Positions 10,457 to 21,944 of a stretch of 64,000 bases of DNA are shown here, piece by piece. How positions within the stretch are numbered: position 1 is the first letter of the stretch; each line of letters starts with the position of its first letter. A program made the translations under genes and the position numbers. The DNA lies in assembly GCA_029215795.1 (NCBI GenBank), contig JARDYH010000004.1, positions 205,448,017 to 205,512,016 on the forward strand, in the 5' to 3' direction. The stretch is from Anniella stebbinsi (Eukaryota; Chordata; Lepidosauria; Squamata; Anniellidae). The notes below the pieces were generated by a model. That model searched no databases, was not told the origin of the DNA, and saw only the letters and a list, made by a program, of their open reading frames with translations.

Positions 10457-12100
10457 CTAAACCATCCAATAGCTGAAGCTCTCTGGGAAGTTCACAGCAA
10501 TTCACAAAAATTACAAACCACATTGTACAACATTATTACAAACATTACATGAAACAACATTATAATAAAACATAGTCTAAAACTTTTAATGTACAACATT
10601 TAAAACAATTTAATCTGCTAAAAACAATTTCAGTCAACAATTTTTAATAATAGATCTGCTCAAGACAGCTGATATAAATGCCCCATCATTCATATGCCAT
10701 TAAATGTGTGGGGTAGAGTATTGGTGCCAGTCAGACTTCAGTGGGAAATTAATTCCATAGTCTGGCCGATGGGGGGGGGGGCACCACTGAAAAGGTCCTC
10801 TCTCTTGTTGCCACCTTCTGAACATCTCAAAGGAGGCACTCAGAGGAAGGCTCCAGATGTTGATTGTAGTGTTAGAGTAGGGTCATGTTAGGATAGTTAT
10901 TCTGTATTGCAACCCCATCTAGAACAGGCTGAGCATCCTTTATCCTGTCAGAAGCACCATCCACTAGCAGCATCTCAGTCTTGTCAAGGTTGAGCTTCAG
11001 TTTATTAGCCCTCATCCAGTCTGTTATCAAAGCCAGACACTGATTTAGCACATCCGCAACCTCACTTGATGAAGATGAAAAGGAGAAGTAGATCTGAGTA
11101 TCAGCAGCATGTTAATGCCAGCACACTCCAAAACTCCAGATGACTCCACTCAGCAATTTCACGTAGATGTTAAATAGCATAGGGGACAAAACCTACCCTT
11201 GAGGAACCCCATACTAGAGAATCAACAGGGCCAAGCTGTATTCCCCAAGCACTACAGCCATCCAAGTAGGAGCAGAACCACTGCAAGGCAGTAACCCCTA
11301 ATGCCAATTCAGACAGCTGCCCCTGAAAGATACGATGGGTGATGGTATCAAAAGCTGCCGAAAAATCCAGGAGTATCAACAGGATCACACCCTGGCTGCC
11401 TCTACAAGAGAGGTTTAAAGCTCTTTCAAGGCTGATTAAAATTTTTACCTCTACAAGAGAGGAGAGCAAATTGGGGGCTGAGGCGCTTTAAACTTCCGAT
11501 TATGCGCATTATCGCATAATTCGTTAAACCGTGAATTTTAATTTGCGGCGGCAGTTAAAGCGCCTTACCGCCGTGTAAACATGCGATTCTCCGCATGTCA
11601 ACAAGTTTAAAGCGCGTTGCGCTTCACCGCCTCTCATACAGAGGTATTAGGAGTAAATGCGCTTCCGCAAATATGCGCATAATCGGGCAGCCAGGCGCCA
11701 AAGCGAATCCTTCTAGAGGGGGTCCCTGTCTCTCTCCTGGGATAGTTTATAATAAAGGGCAGCCAAGGCTTTTTCCATGCCAAGGCCCGACTTGAACCCT
11801 GAGTGAAATCAATCCAGATAATTGGTCTCATCCAAGAGTGTCTGGAACTGACTAGCCACCACCCACTCATGGATCTATCCCAGGAAAGGAACATTTGTCA
11901 CCAGCCTAAAGTTGTCAAGATCTTCTGGGTCCAGAGAGGATTTCTTCAGGAGTGGTCTCACTGCCATCTCTTTCAGATGGTACAGGATCACTCCCTCTCG
12001 CAAGTAAGCATTAATCACCTCCCTGGCCCAACCAGCTGTTCTCTCCCTGCTGATTTTTATAAGCCAAGAGGGGCAAGGATCCAGTATGGAAATGGTCGCA
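10457..12100 (-). mobile_element. L2-like LINE, minus strand, decayed, internally deleted
   Basis: Minus-strand translation gives ordered pieces of an L2-type reverse transcriptase: SWLIKISRE, VRPLLKKSSLDPEDLDNFR, then [16 protein letters not shown] with WFCSYL, a degenerate ADDTQIYFS catalytic motif and RANKLKLNLDKTEMLLVDG (from 12060 down to 10930). It then jumps to the C-terminal part and the 3' UTR (10870-10457), which carries the GAACTTCCCAGAGAGCTTC motif shared with the other L2 tails here. Roughly 80 or more codons between the two parts are missing. Stop codons and frame changes are present. A GC-rich element is inserted at 11395-11726. Pseudogenised, no activity expected. Confidence 0.85.
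11395..11726 (-). mobile_element. GC-rich CTCTACAAG element, subfamily B, copy 1
   Basis: Reads as the reverse complement of the copy at 53828-54172. The left end is TGCCTCTACAAGAG and the right end is CTAGAGGGGGTCC, inverted complements. A second CCTCTACAAGAG lies about 55 bp inside the left end. The interior is dense in CG and GCGC: AATGCGCATTATCG, GCGCTTTAA, and GGCGG-AAAGCGC. It splits the L2 frame between RDRD and [13 protein letters not shown], so the insertion is later than the L2. No transposase. Superfamily unknown. Confidence 0.75.
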
Positions 12101-12104
12101 TGAA

Positions 12105-12478
12105 CCTGGCCAACTCCAAGCATATCTTGGTTACATTGTGACTTGACTACTATAATGTGCTCTAAATGGGACTGCATTTGAAGACTGGAAACTTCAGCTA
12201 GTACAAAATGCTGCTCTGAAGAGTTTTGACTGGTCCCAGGTTTCTGGAGCATGTTGCTCCATTGTGGTGCCAGCCACATTGTCTACTGGTCTGCTTCAGG
12301 GCGCAATTCCAAGTGCTTGTTATCACCCTCTAAAGCCCCAAATGCTTTATGATCATGATATCTAAAGGACCATTTCCTTCCATACAAATCCACTTGTCTG
12401 TTTAGGTACTGCCACCTCTCTGTTTCCCATATTTGCTTGACTGGGCTGGGAGCGCCCTTGAAATCCAGACACAATGAT
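12105..12478 (+). mobile_element. L2-like LINE fragment, plus strand (ORF2 C-terminal)
   Basis: The plus strand encodes a decayed stretch corresponding to 'LVT..LDYYNVL.MGL.LKT', '.RVLTGPRFLEHVAPL' and 'FQVLVITL.SPKCFM', which lies downstream of the RT core in L2. It directly abuts the minus-strand L2 at about 12100, head to head. The 3' UTR and tail are absent. Several stop codons. Confidence 0.7.
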
Positions 12479-12479
12479 G

Positions 12480-12738
12480 ATAAGGCACTATGGGGGAGGA
12501 AGGAATCTCTGAAATCACAGCACCAGATTCAGTAAATACTCAAAATGGGGTTTATTTATTCTTTTATTCATAGACAAAAAGGCAGTATTTAGAAACAGCA
12601 AAGAAGGTTCAGCATACAGAAAATATACTCTATAGCAAAAGAAACCCGTTGCAGTCACTGGCAATACTAACCCTAACCCAGGAGTCATGATGAGATGTGT
12701 CACATTTCTATTTAAATCACAGTAATTATTTCTAAATT

Positions 12739-12774
<36 letters not shown>

Positions 12775-13394
12775 GCATACATACATCAGTGTCCTCTTTT
12801 TTGGTGATGCATTTCCTCATTTTGGACCACTCTAGCTGTGGAGATTTAAAATAGGGGCAGCAGACATGGTTGGGGCCTTCACTACTGCCTGAGGTGAGAA
12901 GAAGCTACTGAGGTACATGTGCTCCTGTGCCAAGGCACCTGGAGAGGTTGGGGTGGAAGCTGGGACTTCCTGCATGCTAGCATGGGCCCTAGATCTGAGC
13001 TACAGCTGTTTCCATCTTCCAATTTGTAGTGAAGGAATAGCAGTACGTTAATGATGCCCAGCTCTGATATTTGTCTTCATTTCACGGAGTCTTATTGCTT
13101 TCTTGATTTCTCACTATGATTGGGAATGGGATGTAGGCAAAACCCAGCTGCCTTTTCACTAGCTCATTCATAGTCTTGGATGGTGTGTGTTGTAATGTCA
13201 CTGGACCTCTTATTGTGCCTGTCAGGTTGCAGTGGCTCCTGTACTTTTAAAAGCTGAGCAGAAGATGGATTTTTTTCAGCAGATGCAGCTTTTCCCTGTA
13301 GCATTAAGTTTCATTCTGCAAAAATACTTTCTTCTACACAAATATTAAAGGAACAGAAGCCCTGTTCTCTTTTGATTATAGACATTCTAAATGC
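12480..13394. other. Unique sequence with an (AT)n tract
   Basis: An alternating AT microsatellite is at 12741-12771; otherwise no family was recognised. Confidence 0.5.
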
Positions 13395-15042
13395 ACGCAC
13401 ACAGCTTCTCCCTCCAGAGAAGTGAATGGGAAAATGTGCACAATCAAGACAAGCCTGGCATGCTGTTAGTGGCTGATTCTTCTGTCCCGATGGAGGGTGT
13501 TCATCCTGTTCTGGATAGGGTTACACTCCCCCTGAAGGAGCAGGTTCATACTAGAGCCATCTTTGTCACTTGAGGCTCAGGTGGCCTCAGTGACACAGAG
13601 TGCCTTCTATTGGCTTTGCCGATGGCTTAGCTGCACCCCTATCTGGATAGAGATAGCCTGGCTTCAGTAGTTAGATTACTGAAATACATTTTATGTTGGG
13701 CTGCCCTTGAAGAATATTTGGAAGCTGCAGCTTGTGCAAAATGTGGCAGCCAGATTAATAACCGGGATCAGAAAGTCTGATAATATTACATCAATTCTGG
13801 CCTGCTTGTACTGTATGTATGTTTCCAAACCCAATTCAAGGTGCTGGTTTTAATCTAATAAACGTTTACGTGGCACAGGACTGCAGTTCCTCATGGAGCG
13901 CCTCTCCCAATACGAACCTACCTAGACACTATGATCAACATCGTAGGGGCTCCTCCGAGTGCCTCTAAAGGAGGCAGAGAGGTTGGCAACAAGGGAGAGG
14001 ATATGAATAGTTTATTTTGGTCACAGACCAGTATAACAAAACAACAACAACAAAAACATATCAATAACATACCTAAAATCATTATATTAGACACAACAGT
14101 CCCAACCTAAATCTAAAATATTATTGTTCCATAACCCCGTTCAGCATCGATTTCCATTGGCTTATGGCAGCTGCACAAAAACTGGCAATTTTTTTGAGTA
14201 ACTACCTGATCTAACAGTAAATTCTTTAGGTAATATTCATCGGATTACCAGGAGTTTGCTGTAAGATACAGATAATAAATGTTTGGCACAAATTCAGATA
14301 AAAGGAACAATACAACAAAACATGGCTTACTGTTTCCACGTCCCCATCTCACAATGGCATGCCCATTTTTGGTAGGACATACTTCTAAACCTTCCATCCA
14401 GTAGGGCCGAGGGCAGGACATTAAAGCCTTGCCAGTGTGAAAGCTTTCCTGAATTTGGGAGTATTCAAATCAGCCAGATATTTTGCATACACATTGTCTC
14501 TAAATTCGGGGCACATTAAAGCCAGACTCAAATGATGTTGTAATTCCAGATCCCAAATCCCAAATACATTATTGGACTGTTATTCTAGCTTTTTCATAAC
14601 CAAGAACTGCTATGTCCTTTGGTGAGAAACCAGACTTTACATTTTCTCGTATAGCATGAATTTCCATTTTGCCAGGCAAGCATCAATTAAGGGAGAGGGT
14701 ATTCTTGATGGCTACCCCATCACACAATTATGGAAAGTTCTCCCCAATGAGGTCTGCCTGGCACCAACATTGTCATCTTTTTGGTGCCAGGTTAAGACTT
14801 TCCTCTATTCCAAGGCATTTGACAGTATTTGATGGGGCATTTCTGTCAGTTATTTTATCAAGTCTAGTATCTTTTTATAGCTGGTTTTAAGCTGTTTTAA
14901 ATTGGAGGTTTTTTTAATTTTGCATGTGAAAGATGTTTTTATTATCTTATATTTGTGGGTTGTAATTTATGTAACCTGACCAAAGAGCTTTGGCTATTGG
15001 GTGATATAGAAATGAAATAAATCTAAATAAAAATAAATAATC
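13395..15042 (+). mobile_element. L2-like LINE 3' part, plus strand, interrupted
   Basis: Starts around 'VTLPLKEQVHT' (13525), followed by decayed C-terminal ORF2 segments ('LQLVQN', 'LPNEVCLAPTLSSF' style) and the 3' UTR ending in AAAGAGCTTTGGCTATTGGG and an AATAAA-rich tail at 15015-15042. A separate LINE is inserted at 14001-14688, with a 10 bp duplication of L2 sequence. Frameshifts and stops throughout; pseudogenised. Confidence 0.8.
14001..14688 (-). mobile_element. LINE 3' end, probably R4/Dong-like, nested in L2
   Basis: Flanked by the direct repeat AAGGGAGAGG at 13991-14000 and 14689-14698, a target-site duplication. On the minus strand the element ends in TACTGGTCTGTGACCAAAAT and AATAAACTATTCATAT. 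It encodes decayed C-terminal ORF sequence with a Cys/His knuckle-like piece ('LEVETVSHVLLYCSFYLNL' in pattern, broken by frameshifts). The 3' end and knuckle resemble R4/Dong LINEs of lizards; this assignment is from memory and tentative. The insertion itself is well supported. Confidence 0.6.
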
Positions 15043-15045
15043 CTA

Positions 15046-16044
15046 TAGACCCACTCACATAATAACAGCAACGGGCTTGCTGAAGGACAAAATACAATGA
15101 AACATTCCACCCTCCTTTATCCAATGCAATCAGGAGGGGAACACTGGGAATTTCACCAATCAGGAGCCAATAAGGGTGTAGGTGGTGCCAGTAAGTGACA
15201 GGTACCTTACACTTGACAGCCATAGGATTACAGGGGAAAAGGAAGGTGTGAATTTGGAAAGATTTTCCCTTCTACTGTTGCATAGGTAACTGCCCTGGCT
15301 TGGGGAAATGGGATAGGCAGATCATGGATTTCCCAAGGATCCTTAAAAGGGACAGCCTGTGAGGTCTTCGGCTGTTCTCCGCATCAGTGCTTAAGGTGGC
15401 CCAGGACTCTCTTGTTCACCTCTACAACAGCCTTTAGAAGCTGTTCCTGGAAGCCTAGTTGTGGGCTAATGTCTGAAAGCATTTCAAAAGAGATAGTGAT
15501 TTCACAATTTCCTTTGTAGAAAAATTGCTGTATTAGTTTGTAACTGCAAAAACAACAAAGAGTCCTATGCACCTCAAAAATGAACTTCTTTTTCATGGCA
15601 TGAACTTTTTCTAATTTATTTAACAAAGTATGTTACAGACCAGAGGAGGTAGAAGGTATATTGCGATCTGCTGGTATATATCTAGATTATTTACCATCGA
15701 TTGGCAACAGTTGGAACTTCATAATAAGTTCAACTATTGAGCAATAAGAAAAATTGCAAGGGAAAAAAGTATCTGCCAAGGTTGGGCTTGTGTTAATTGC
15801 TTATCTCATAGACGCCATGTTTCACACCTATAAAATATTAATTGATTACCTTTGGCTGGGTGATTGAGCAGTTCTACTACCTAGTTTTAATTTTTAATTT
15901 TAATTTTATAGTATCTATTACTTGTTTATTATTCTTTGGTTTGAATGTTCAGATTATCCCAGTGTATGGCTCATGGAGTGTAGTAGGTATTTAGATCCAC
16001 CTTCTGAATCACCATGTTGCATCTGGCTGTTTGCCCCAAGACAT
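15046..16044. other. Mostly unique sequence with a short repeat fragment
   Basis: At 15533-15600, reverse complement, is the same dispersed tail unit seen at 2165-2245 (GACTCTTTGTTGTTTTTGC). Nothing else was recognised. Confidence 0.45.
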
Positions 16045-16374
16045 GGGCCCGGTTCTCATGTAACAATAACACATAATATGGATCAATTACGGGTTGTTAT
16101 TGAATCATGGGTTGTTGTTAAATTGTGTTGTTGTTACGTGCAAACCCGGCACTATAGTTTAACTATGGGTTGTTAACCATGAACAACCCAGGAAAAGAAC
16201 CCATGGTTTGTTGTTGCCTTGTGAACTCTGGGTTGCTCATGATAAACAACCCATAGTTGTACTGTAGTGCAGGGTTTGCATGTAACAGTAACCCATGATT
16301 CAACAACAACCCACAATTCAACGACAACTCATACTCAATCTGTACTCTGTATTGTCATGCCATGTGAACAAGGA
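16045..16374. repeat. Palindromic element N (GGGTTGTT-rich), ~330 bp
   Basis: An imperfect palindrome centred near 16210. The left half carries GGTTCTCATGTAACAATAAC, GGGTTGTTATTGAATCATGG and TGCAAACCCGGCAC; the right half carries their complements (GTGCAGGGTTTGCA, CATGATTCAACAACAACCC, CATGTGAACAAGG). A MITE/foldback DNA element. It is probably related to the palindrome at 1.9 kb. Confidence 0.75.
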
Positions 16375-16544
16375 CATTATTTTCCACGATTCCAGTTGAT
16401 GAACCTTTGAATCCTAGTAAGAAACAAGATACACCCCATAAACTTGAAATCTGCTCAGCCCTGCTCTAGTCCATGGAAGCTCATGCCACAAATACTTTTT
16501 TTTTGCAAGCATTCTAGTTGCATGTACGTGGAACCAAGTCCCAC

Positions 16545-16645
16545 TAAACTCAGTGTGCTTACTTTTGAGTAGACAGCCAGACATAGGATTGCACTGTATA
16601 TTAGTCTTTAAGTGCCATTGGACTTTTGATTGAATTAATTTACAT
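16545..16645. repeat. T fragment plus dispersed tail unit
   Basis: ACTTTTGAGTAGACAGCCAG and CATAGGATTGCACTG match the T family. The adjoining TTAGTCTTTAAGTGCCA matches the unit at 2165-2245. Confidence 0.5.
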
Positions 16646-16947
16646 TTTGATGTCTTTGACAATTATTTTTATTATTTCTTTATTTTAACAAAAAGTCCTA
16701 TTACCAAATATGTGCTTCGTGGCTAAAAAATTCAACTCAGTTTCATGCACATTCACCAGATGGGTTATATTTTGGTTCCGTTGGTGGAGCATGCTTTGAT
16801 TTCCAGTGGTTCACCCAATAGCTGTTTTGAAATACAATGATGGAATATATATTTTTAAAATTGCTAAAATTACACAGTTTTGAGGCTGGAGTATTTTGTT
16901 ATACCTATCAAGCACCATGAGTTATTGTATAATGCTAAGATAATTAA

Positions 16948-17040
16948 AGCTTCAATCCTATACACACTTGTCTGTGAGTAAGCTTCATTGAACTCAATGG
17001 GACTTGCTTCTGAGAAGATATGGATAGGATTGCACTGCAA
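16948..17040. repeat. Palindromic element T, near-complete copy
   Basis: The left arm TTCAATCCTATACACACTTG is the inverted complement of the right end GATATGGATAGGATTGCACTG. The middle GAACTCAATGGGACTTGCTTC is the typical core of this squamate-type palindrome. Confidence 0.75.
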
Positions 17041-17044
17041 GAGT

Positions 17045-19855
17045 ATGGCCGACATGTAAAGGAAGAGCAAAAAAACCAGATGAATAAAAACAAAGAACAA
17101 CTCTTACGATGCAATGGAAAGAAAGCTTAACTTGTTTTCTTGCTTTTTTTTTATAGAGAACACCTGTTCCCAGCGCTGAAGCATTCCGATGGTTCTTTTA
17201 AGCAGTAGTATATCTTATTTTCAAGGCAGCCTGAAGTGAATGGCAAGCTAAAGTCTTGTTTTAAGAAACTGCTTAGTCCACCACTGAAGAATATATTCAG
17301 ATACTATTTTCATTTATGTATAGGGGTTTCCTCAAAAACAAACAAACAGCAAATTATGAAGTAGAGTGGTCTCCAGGTAAGAGGGGTGGTGGGTGGGGAA
17401 ACAGCTTTGGAGAACATCTCTGCAATTAAACAGAACTTCCCCCACTGAAATGCCTGAACATAAGATAGTACTGTTTTAGCTCCTGTCCCATCATTCTCAC
17501 AGTCCGACTTTCTCTGAATGATATGCTCTCTCTGTGCATCATTGTTCACTGTCTTGTGTTTTCATGCTCTTCAGACAACCCTCCTGCAGTCACTTAACCC
17601 ACCCCCTTCCCAGAACGACGCAGTTGCATTATTTGCAACTGACTCCAATCTTAACTACTGCCACATGCTTTCCTCTCTGAAAAAGAGAACACTCAATATA
17701 ACAGAGCATTAACCAGCTATTGTGAGGACCACTCTCTTATCAGGAGACCACCATTTCTGGAACCCTGTGGAATTGGCCAGCTTCCTCACATTCAGTACAC
17801 CAATTCTTTCGTTGATGTAATTTAGCTATACTAGTGAAGTTGTTGTCTATTTTTAAAGTGGCTGTAAAAAAAAAAAATGTTTGGGTAAACCCCTGCTATA
17901 AAATAATGTATCTTTACAAAGTACCATATCTATACTTCATTTTCCAATATATGTGTTTCAGTACTGTAAACTGTACAGATAGCAGCTTGTATTTTGTGTG
18001 TTTAGGCACAAGGAGACAATCATGTCTGAGCGTCTACGGAGATTAACTGTTTGTACACAACGGTGTGGTTCTGCAAATTAAATTCAGAGCAATAAATTCA
18101 AGCTTTAAGTATTATTATTTTGCCAGTTGTCCCATAGCAGCAGCAGTGGGAGTGGCAACACTGTTTTTACCATGCATCCTTCCATTGATACCCAATGCGA
18201 AGTTGTGCAAGAGTAAAGATTATGGTGCATCCAGCCAGCCGATACCTTCAGACCAGACTGTTGTATGAAAGGGAAGTCATTAAATTGTAAACGTTAAATC
18301 TTCATGAGCACTATATTAGAGTGGCAATTACACACTTGCATTGCTTCAGAAAGAGCTCTTCAGAATAGGGATACCTCCAAAGCATACACTGTCAGTCAAC
18401 TGATTTTGTCCTGCACCACAAAAATAGAGTTTACAGCATAGGTGGACAGTCAGAATCCATTTTACAAAGAGTTATATCAAAGTTTTTTTTAGGATACAAA
18501 ATTAAAAGAGAACCTATATTGGGAGGAGTAGAGATCTATCACTCAATATATTTACCTTCCTACTGGAAAGCGCTTTACAGATCATTCAACGGAGGTGGAG
18601 GGAGACACTTTATATAATATATGAAACTATTTTTGTTCTATGTGCAGCATTTGGTTTTTAGACTAGTTTGTCAATTTAGTTGGTCTTCTCTGAAGTCTCT
18701 GCAGGACATGCGGGCCTGAATATTTTTAAGGTGTTCACAAATGTTAGCACTTTTTAATAAAATTAAAATTGAAAAATGAGTGATTTCTCACCTGCTTGCC
18801 AGCCTACTTTCCTCCTGCCTAATTTTCCCCATACTGGCCTCTGTGGCAGTCGCTGGAATTCTTCAACATCGAATTTCAGCTGTCCTTACAATACACTTGA
18901 TTTGTTGATGAATTAAATCATTCAGAAATAAAACAACAGAATGTAGGATTTTTAACCTCATCCAGATTACTTCATCACTGTAACCATCTTGTCAAAATCC
19001 GTGCTTTGTGTAATTAAAAATTTACATGTGATAGTAGATGGATGGGGGGAGGGTGATGGGGGAAGTGTTTTGGAATGCTGATGGCTTCAATTGTGCTACA
19101 GACAACTAGAGAGCGGAGTGAGAGTGAGAGAACTCTCCTAAAACTAAACAATTACACTTACCTCCTTTAAAAAGAATATTGCCCTTATGATTGCAGAGAG
19201 AGAAGGAAACCCAGAAAAATACTGACAGATTGCTGGAGGTGGCTTGTATGGGGTTTCATTTGCTTATCATGGGAATGGTTGTTATAATGCTTCTATTCAG
19301 CACAGCTCACACTCCTGTATTGCTCTTCCTTCCAAGGATGAGATAGCTCAGCACTGATGGGTCACTCCTTAATATACTTTTAACTTCCCTTGTTTTCTCA
19401 CTTTTGCAAAGCATATTTAAGTTGAACACTCTGATCTACATTTGCAATTGTGAGCACAGAACCAAGGGGTGGTAGATTTTCCTGGCCAAGTAAGTTAAAG
19501 CAACTAGATGTGATCTTGGACACAGAGAGCTTCATGAGACCTTCCCTTCCCTAACTCCTCCCCCTCCTCAAATTAAAAACACAACATCATTTTGCATCAG
19601 GAAGAAAAAATCACATTTATGCTTACCTGACTATTTTGCATAATGTATTCTTATTGCAGAATGCCTTGTTACAGGATATGGGATATTCAGTTCAGAATTC
19701 TAATGCACACACAGACATGCTATTAGGAACATATGTCCACATAGCAGTTTCTTTCTAAATGTTAGTAATGGGGTCGTTTTTTCTTTTCATTTTACTGCAC
19801 GGCAAACTCACAAGCTTGAAGTGTACTAGGTCTTTCAGAGAATAGGAAAGTATTA
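17045..19855. other. Long stretch of unique AT-rich sequence
   Basis: No repeat family was recognised in 2.8 kb, unusual for this window. Frames are short. A segment at about 18780-19030 (TTTCAGCTGTCCTTAC, AATTAAATCATTCAG, GTGTAATTAAAAATTTACATG) is homeodomain-site-like and repeat-free, and could be conserved non-coding DNA. Comparative data would be needed to decide. Confidence 0.4.
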
Positions 19856-19859
19856 TGAT

Positions 19860-19961
19860 GCAACCTTCCCTAGTATCTTCTAGATGTGTTAAACTACAAC
19901 TCTTATCATCCCCAGCCAGCATAGCCAACACATCTGGAGAGTACCAGATTGGGAAGGCTGA
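19860..19961. repeat. hAT-like palindrome (CAACCTTCCC / GGGAAGGCTG)
   Basis: The left AACCTTCCCTAGTATCTTCTA pairs with the right CTGGAGAGTACCAGATTGGG, and CAGCCAGCATAGCCAA lies in the middle. Partial, internally shortened copy of the same palindrome found at 61369-61506. Confidence 0.65.
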
Positions 19962-19965
19962 AGGC

Positions 19966-21838
19966 CATCACTGTGAATCATTTCCAGTTTCTGACTTGTT
20001 TTCAGCTGCCTTTAAAACCAGGAGCTTTATTATTAGATTATATTTTTGATATCATTTTTGTGTCTCTTTAACCCCTGAAAGTAACATTTGTAAGATAACA
20101 CCTGGAGAGTAAATTGGTTCTCTCTTGCCACATAGACCACGGACATGATGTGCAATCCAGAAAAAGTGATGCTTAAATCCCATTGAAACCAGTGGAATCT
20201 AAGTGCTTAGAATGTGTTCTTAAAACAGATGGATTTCTCTGAGCTATGTGGGTATAACATTCTATGGATGAAATCTGTGTGATTCCAGATTATTTGCACT
20301 GCTCAATGTGGTACATTTTTGGAACATTTTCTGTGTGGTTTTCTACCAGAAAGCCTGCATGGAAGAGCACAGTCTTTCTATGAAGAGTTGTAACAATATA
20401 AAGAAAGGGCTAATTCTAATATATGAGAAGTGTTTGAGTGAATGTTCCCATATCCTAGTAGGAGATGTCTACCTCTCAGATGGGCTGCACTTTGATGTAT
20501 TTTTTTTTTCATTTTTATGTACACCGATATGTCAAGTGTTATGGAAATGGTCAAGAACCATGAAACAAGCAGGCAAGAGATAATTAACAACTTAGGATTG
20601 TTTAGGGCAGGTAGGACAGGAAGAGTGTGGCGAAGCAGAAGCAGTACCAAACTTGTACAATGTAGAAGGCTGATACATTGCTGATCATTTCAGATGCTAC
20701 ATAAACCTGAGCTGCATGCAATGAGATATCACATCCAGATATCACATCGGTAGATACTGGTAACTGCTGACCCCTAGAATCTGGGTCCATGGGGTGTTTT
20801 GACCCAAGCTGATGCCTCCCAAGACATGGTCCAAGATTTTGCTGCCCAAAGTGGCTGCCATAAATGATCTGAAAGGTGTGCCACAGCATCTCCTGTGACA
20901 TCACAAGAGATCTTAAAAGGTCTTTTACTTTTAGCCAAGTGGTGACCTTTGGGCTACATGTCGCTTCTGCTTCCCACTAGCACTTCATAGGTGACATGTG
21001 GTTGACACTGGCGTGTTAGATGACCAGGCTTTGCAGTAGGTAGGGTGGCTTCCCAAGATGTTCATGGGGATATCCCATGGGAAAAGGTGCTTGCCCATGG
21101 GGAACCCTCCTATGCTCCTGGTTGTGTGCCATCCTGAATGAATCCTTTAGGGTTGCTCTACCTTAATTGTTGAGCAGTGGAGCTATACATGGCTTTTTTT
21201 TTTTCTTTTCATGAAAAAAATAAAATAAAAAAACTAACAACCTGATCATTGATTATTCATATATTAAATGTTTGAAGCCTTACTTGCCCATCTTGGTTGT
21301 TGAATTTGCCTTGTTTGGAAGGAACGTTGTGATCACTGTTAACAAAAGTAGGAACAGATGAATTCAGCCAAGGCTACACTAGGTGTACAATGGTTCATAG
21401 CAATGTACTTACTGTCTTATACCCTGATGTTGCATGTGTCAATGTGGTTTCATTTCTGTTTTTTTTTGTTTTGATTGATTTTAAAAGAACTGATGAATTT
21501 GTATATTGTAATTGTGATGTTTAACATGTCAAATCCAAACTGTTAAAAATACCAAGTCTGTTAATTGTTTTTTTTTAAAGAACATGAATATATTTACTTT
21601 CATTCCCCCAATTATTATTAATTACTTTGAAAGTTTTAGTATAATTTTACAGCATCATTTCTCATTTCACTGACACAATATTTGTATGATGTAGTGCATA
21701 TATTTAGAGTGTTTTGGTTATGGGTGTTTTGAAGAAGGAAATCTGTATTCTGGCTTTTTCTCCTCAATGTGGTATCAAATTATTTGTAACATAGATTATT
21801 GTTAGGGTTTTGAATCTTATTTATATTCTCCAAAAGCT
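19966..21838. other. Mostly unique sequence
   Basis: A weak T-family fragment lies at 20145-20225 (ATCCCATTGAAACCAG). Otherwise nothing recognised. Homopolymer T tracts near 20497, 21196 and 21568. No supported exon. Confidence 0.4.
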
Positions 21839-21839
21839 C

Positions 21840-21942
21840 TTTAGGGCTGCAATCTGTTACATACTTACTTGAGAGTAAGCCATTCGGAACTCAGTGAGGC
21901 TTACTTCTAAGCAGGCATGTATAAGATTTTGCTGCAAATAAT
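21840..21942. repeat. Palindromic element T, diverged copy
   Basis: GGCTGCAATCTGTTACATAC at the left and GGCATGTATAAGATTTTGC at the right are inverted complements. The centre AACTCAGTGAGGCTTACTTC is the T core. Confidence 0.65.
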
Positions 21943-21944
21943 TT

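Noticed and set aside
10457..12478. Twin-priming (5' inversion) origin of the L2 pair
   Set aside because: The inverted and sense parts are in the wrong order for a single twin-primed L2 copy, and the minus-strand part has its own 3' end.
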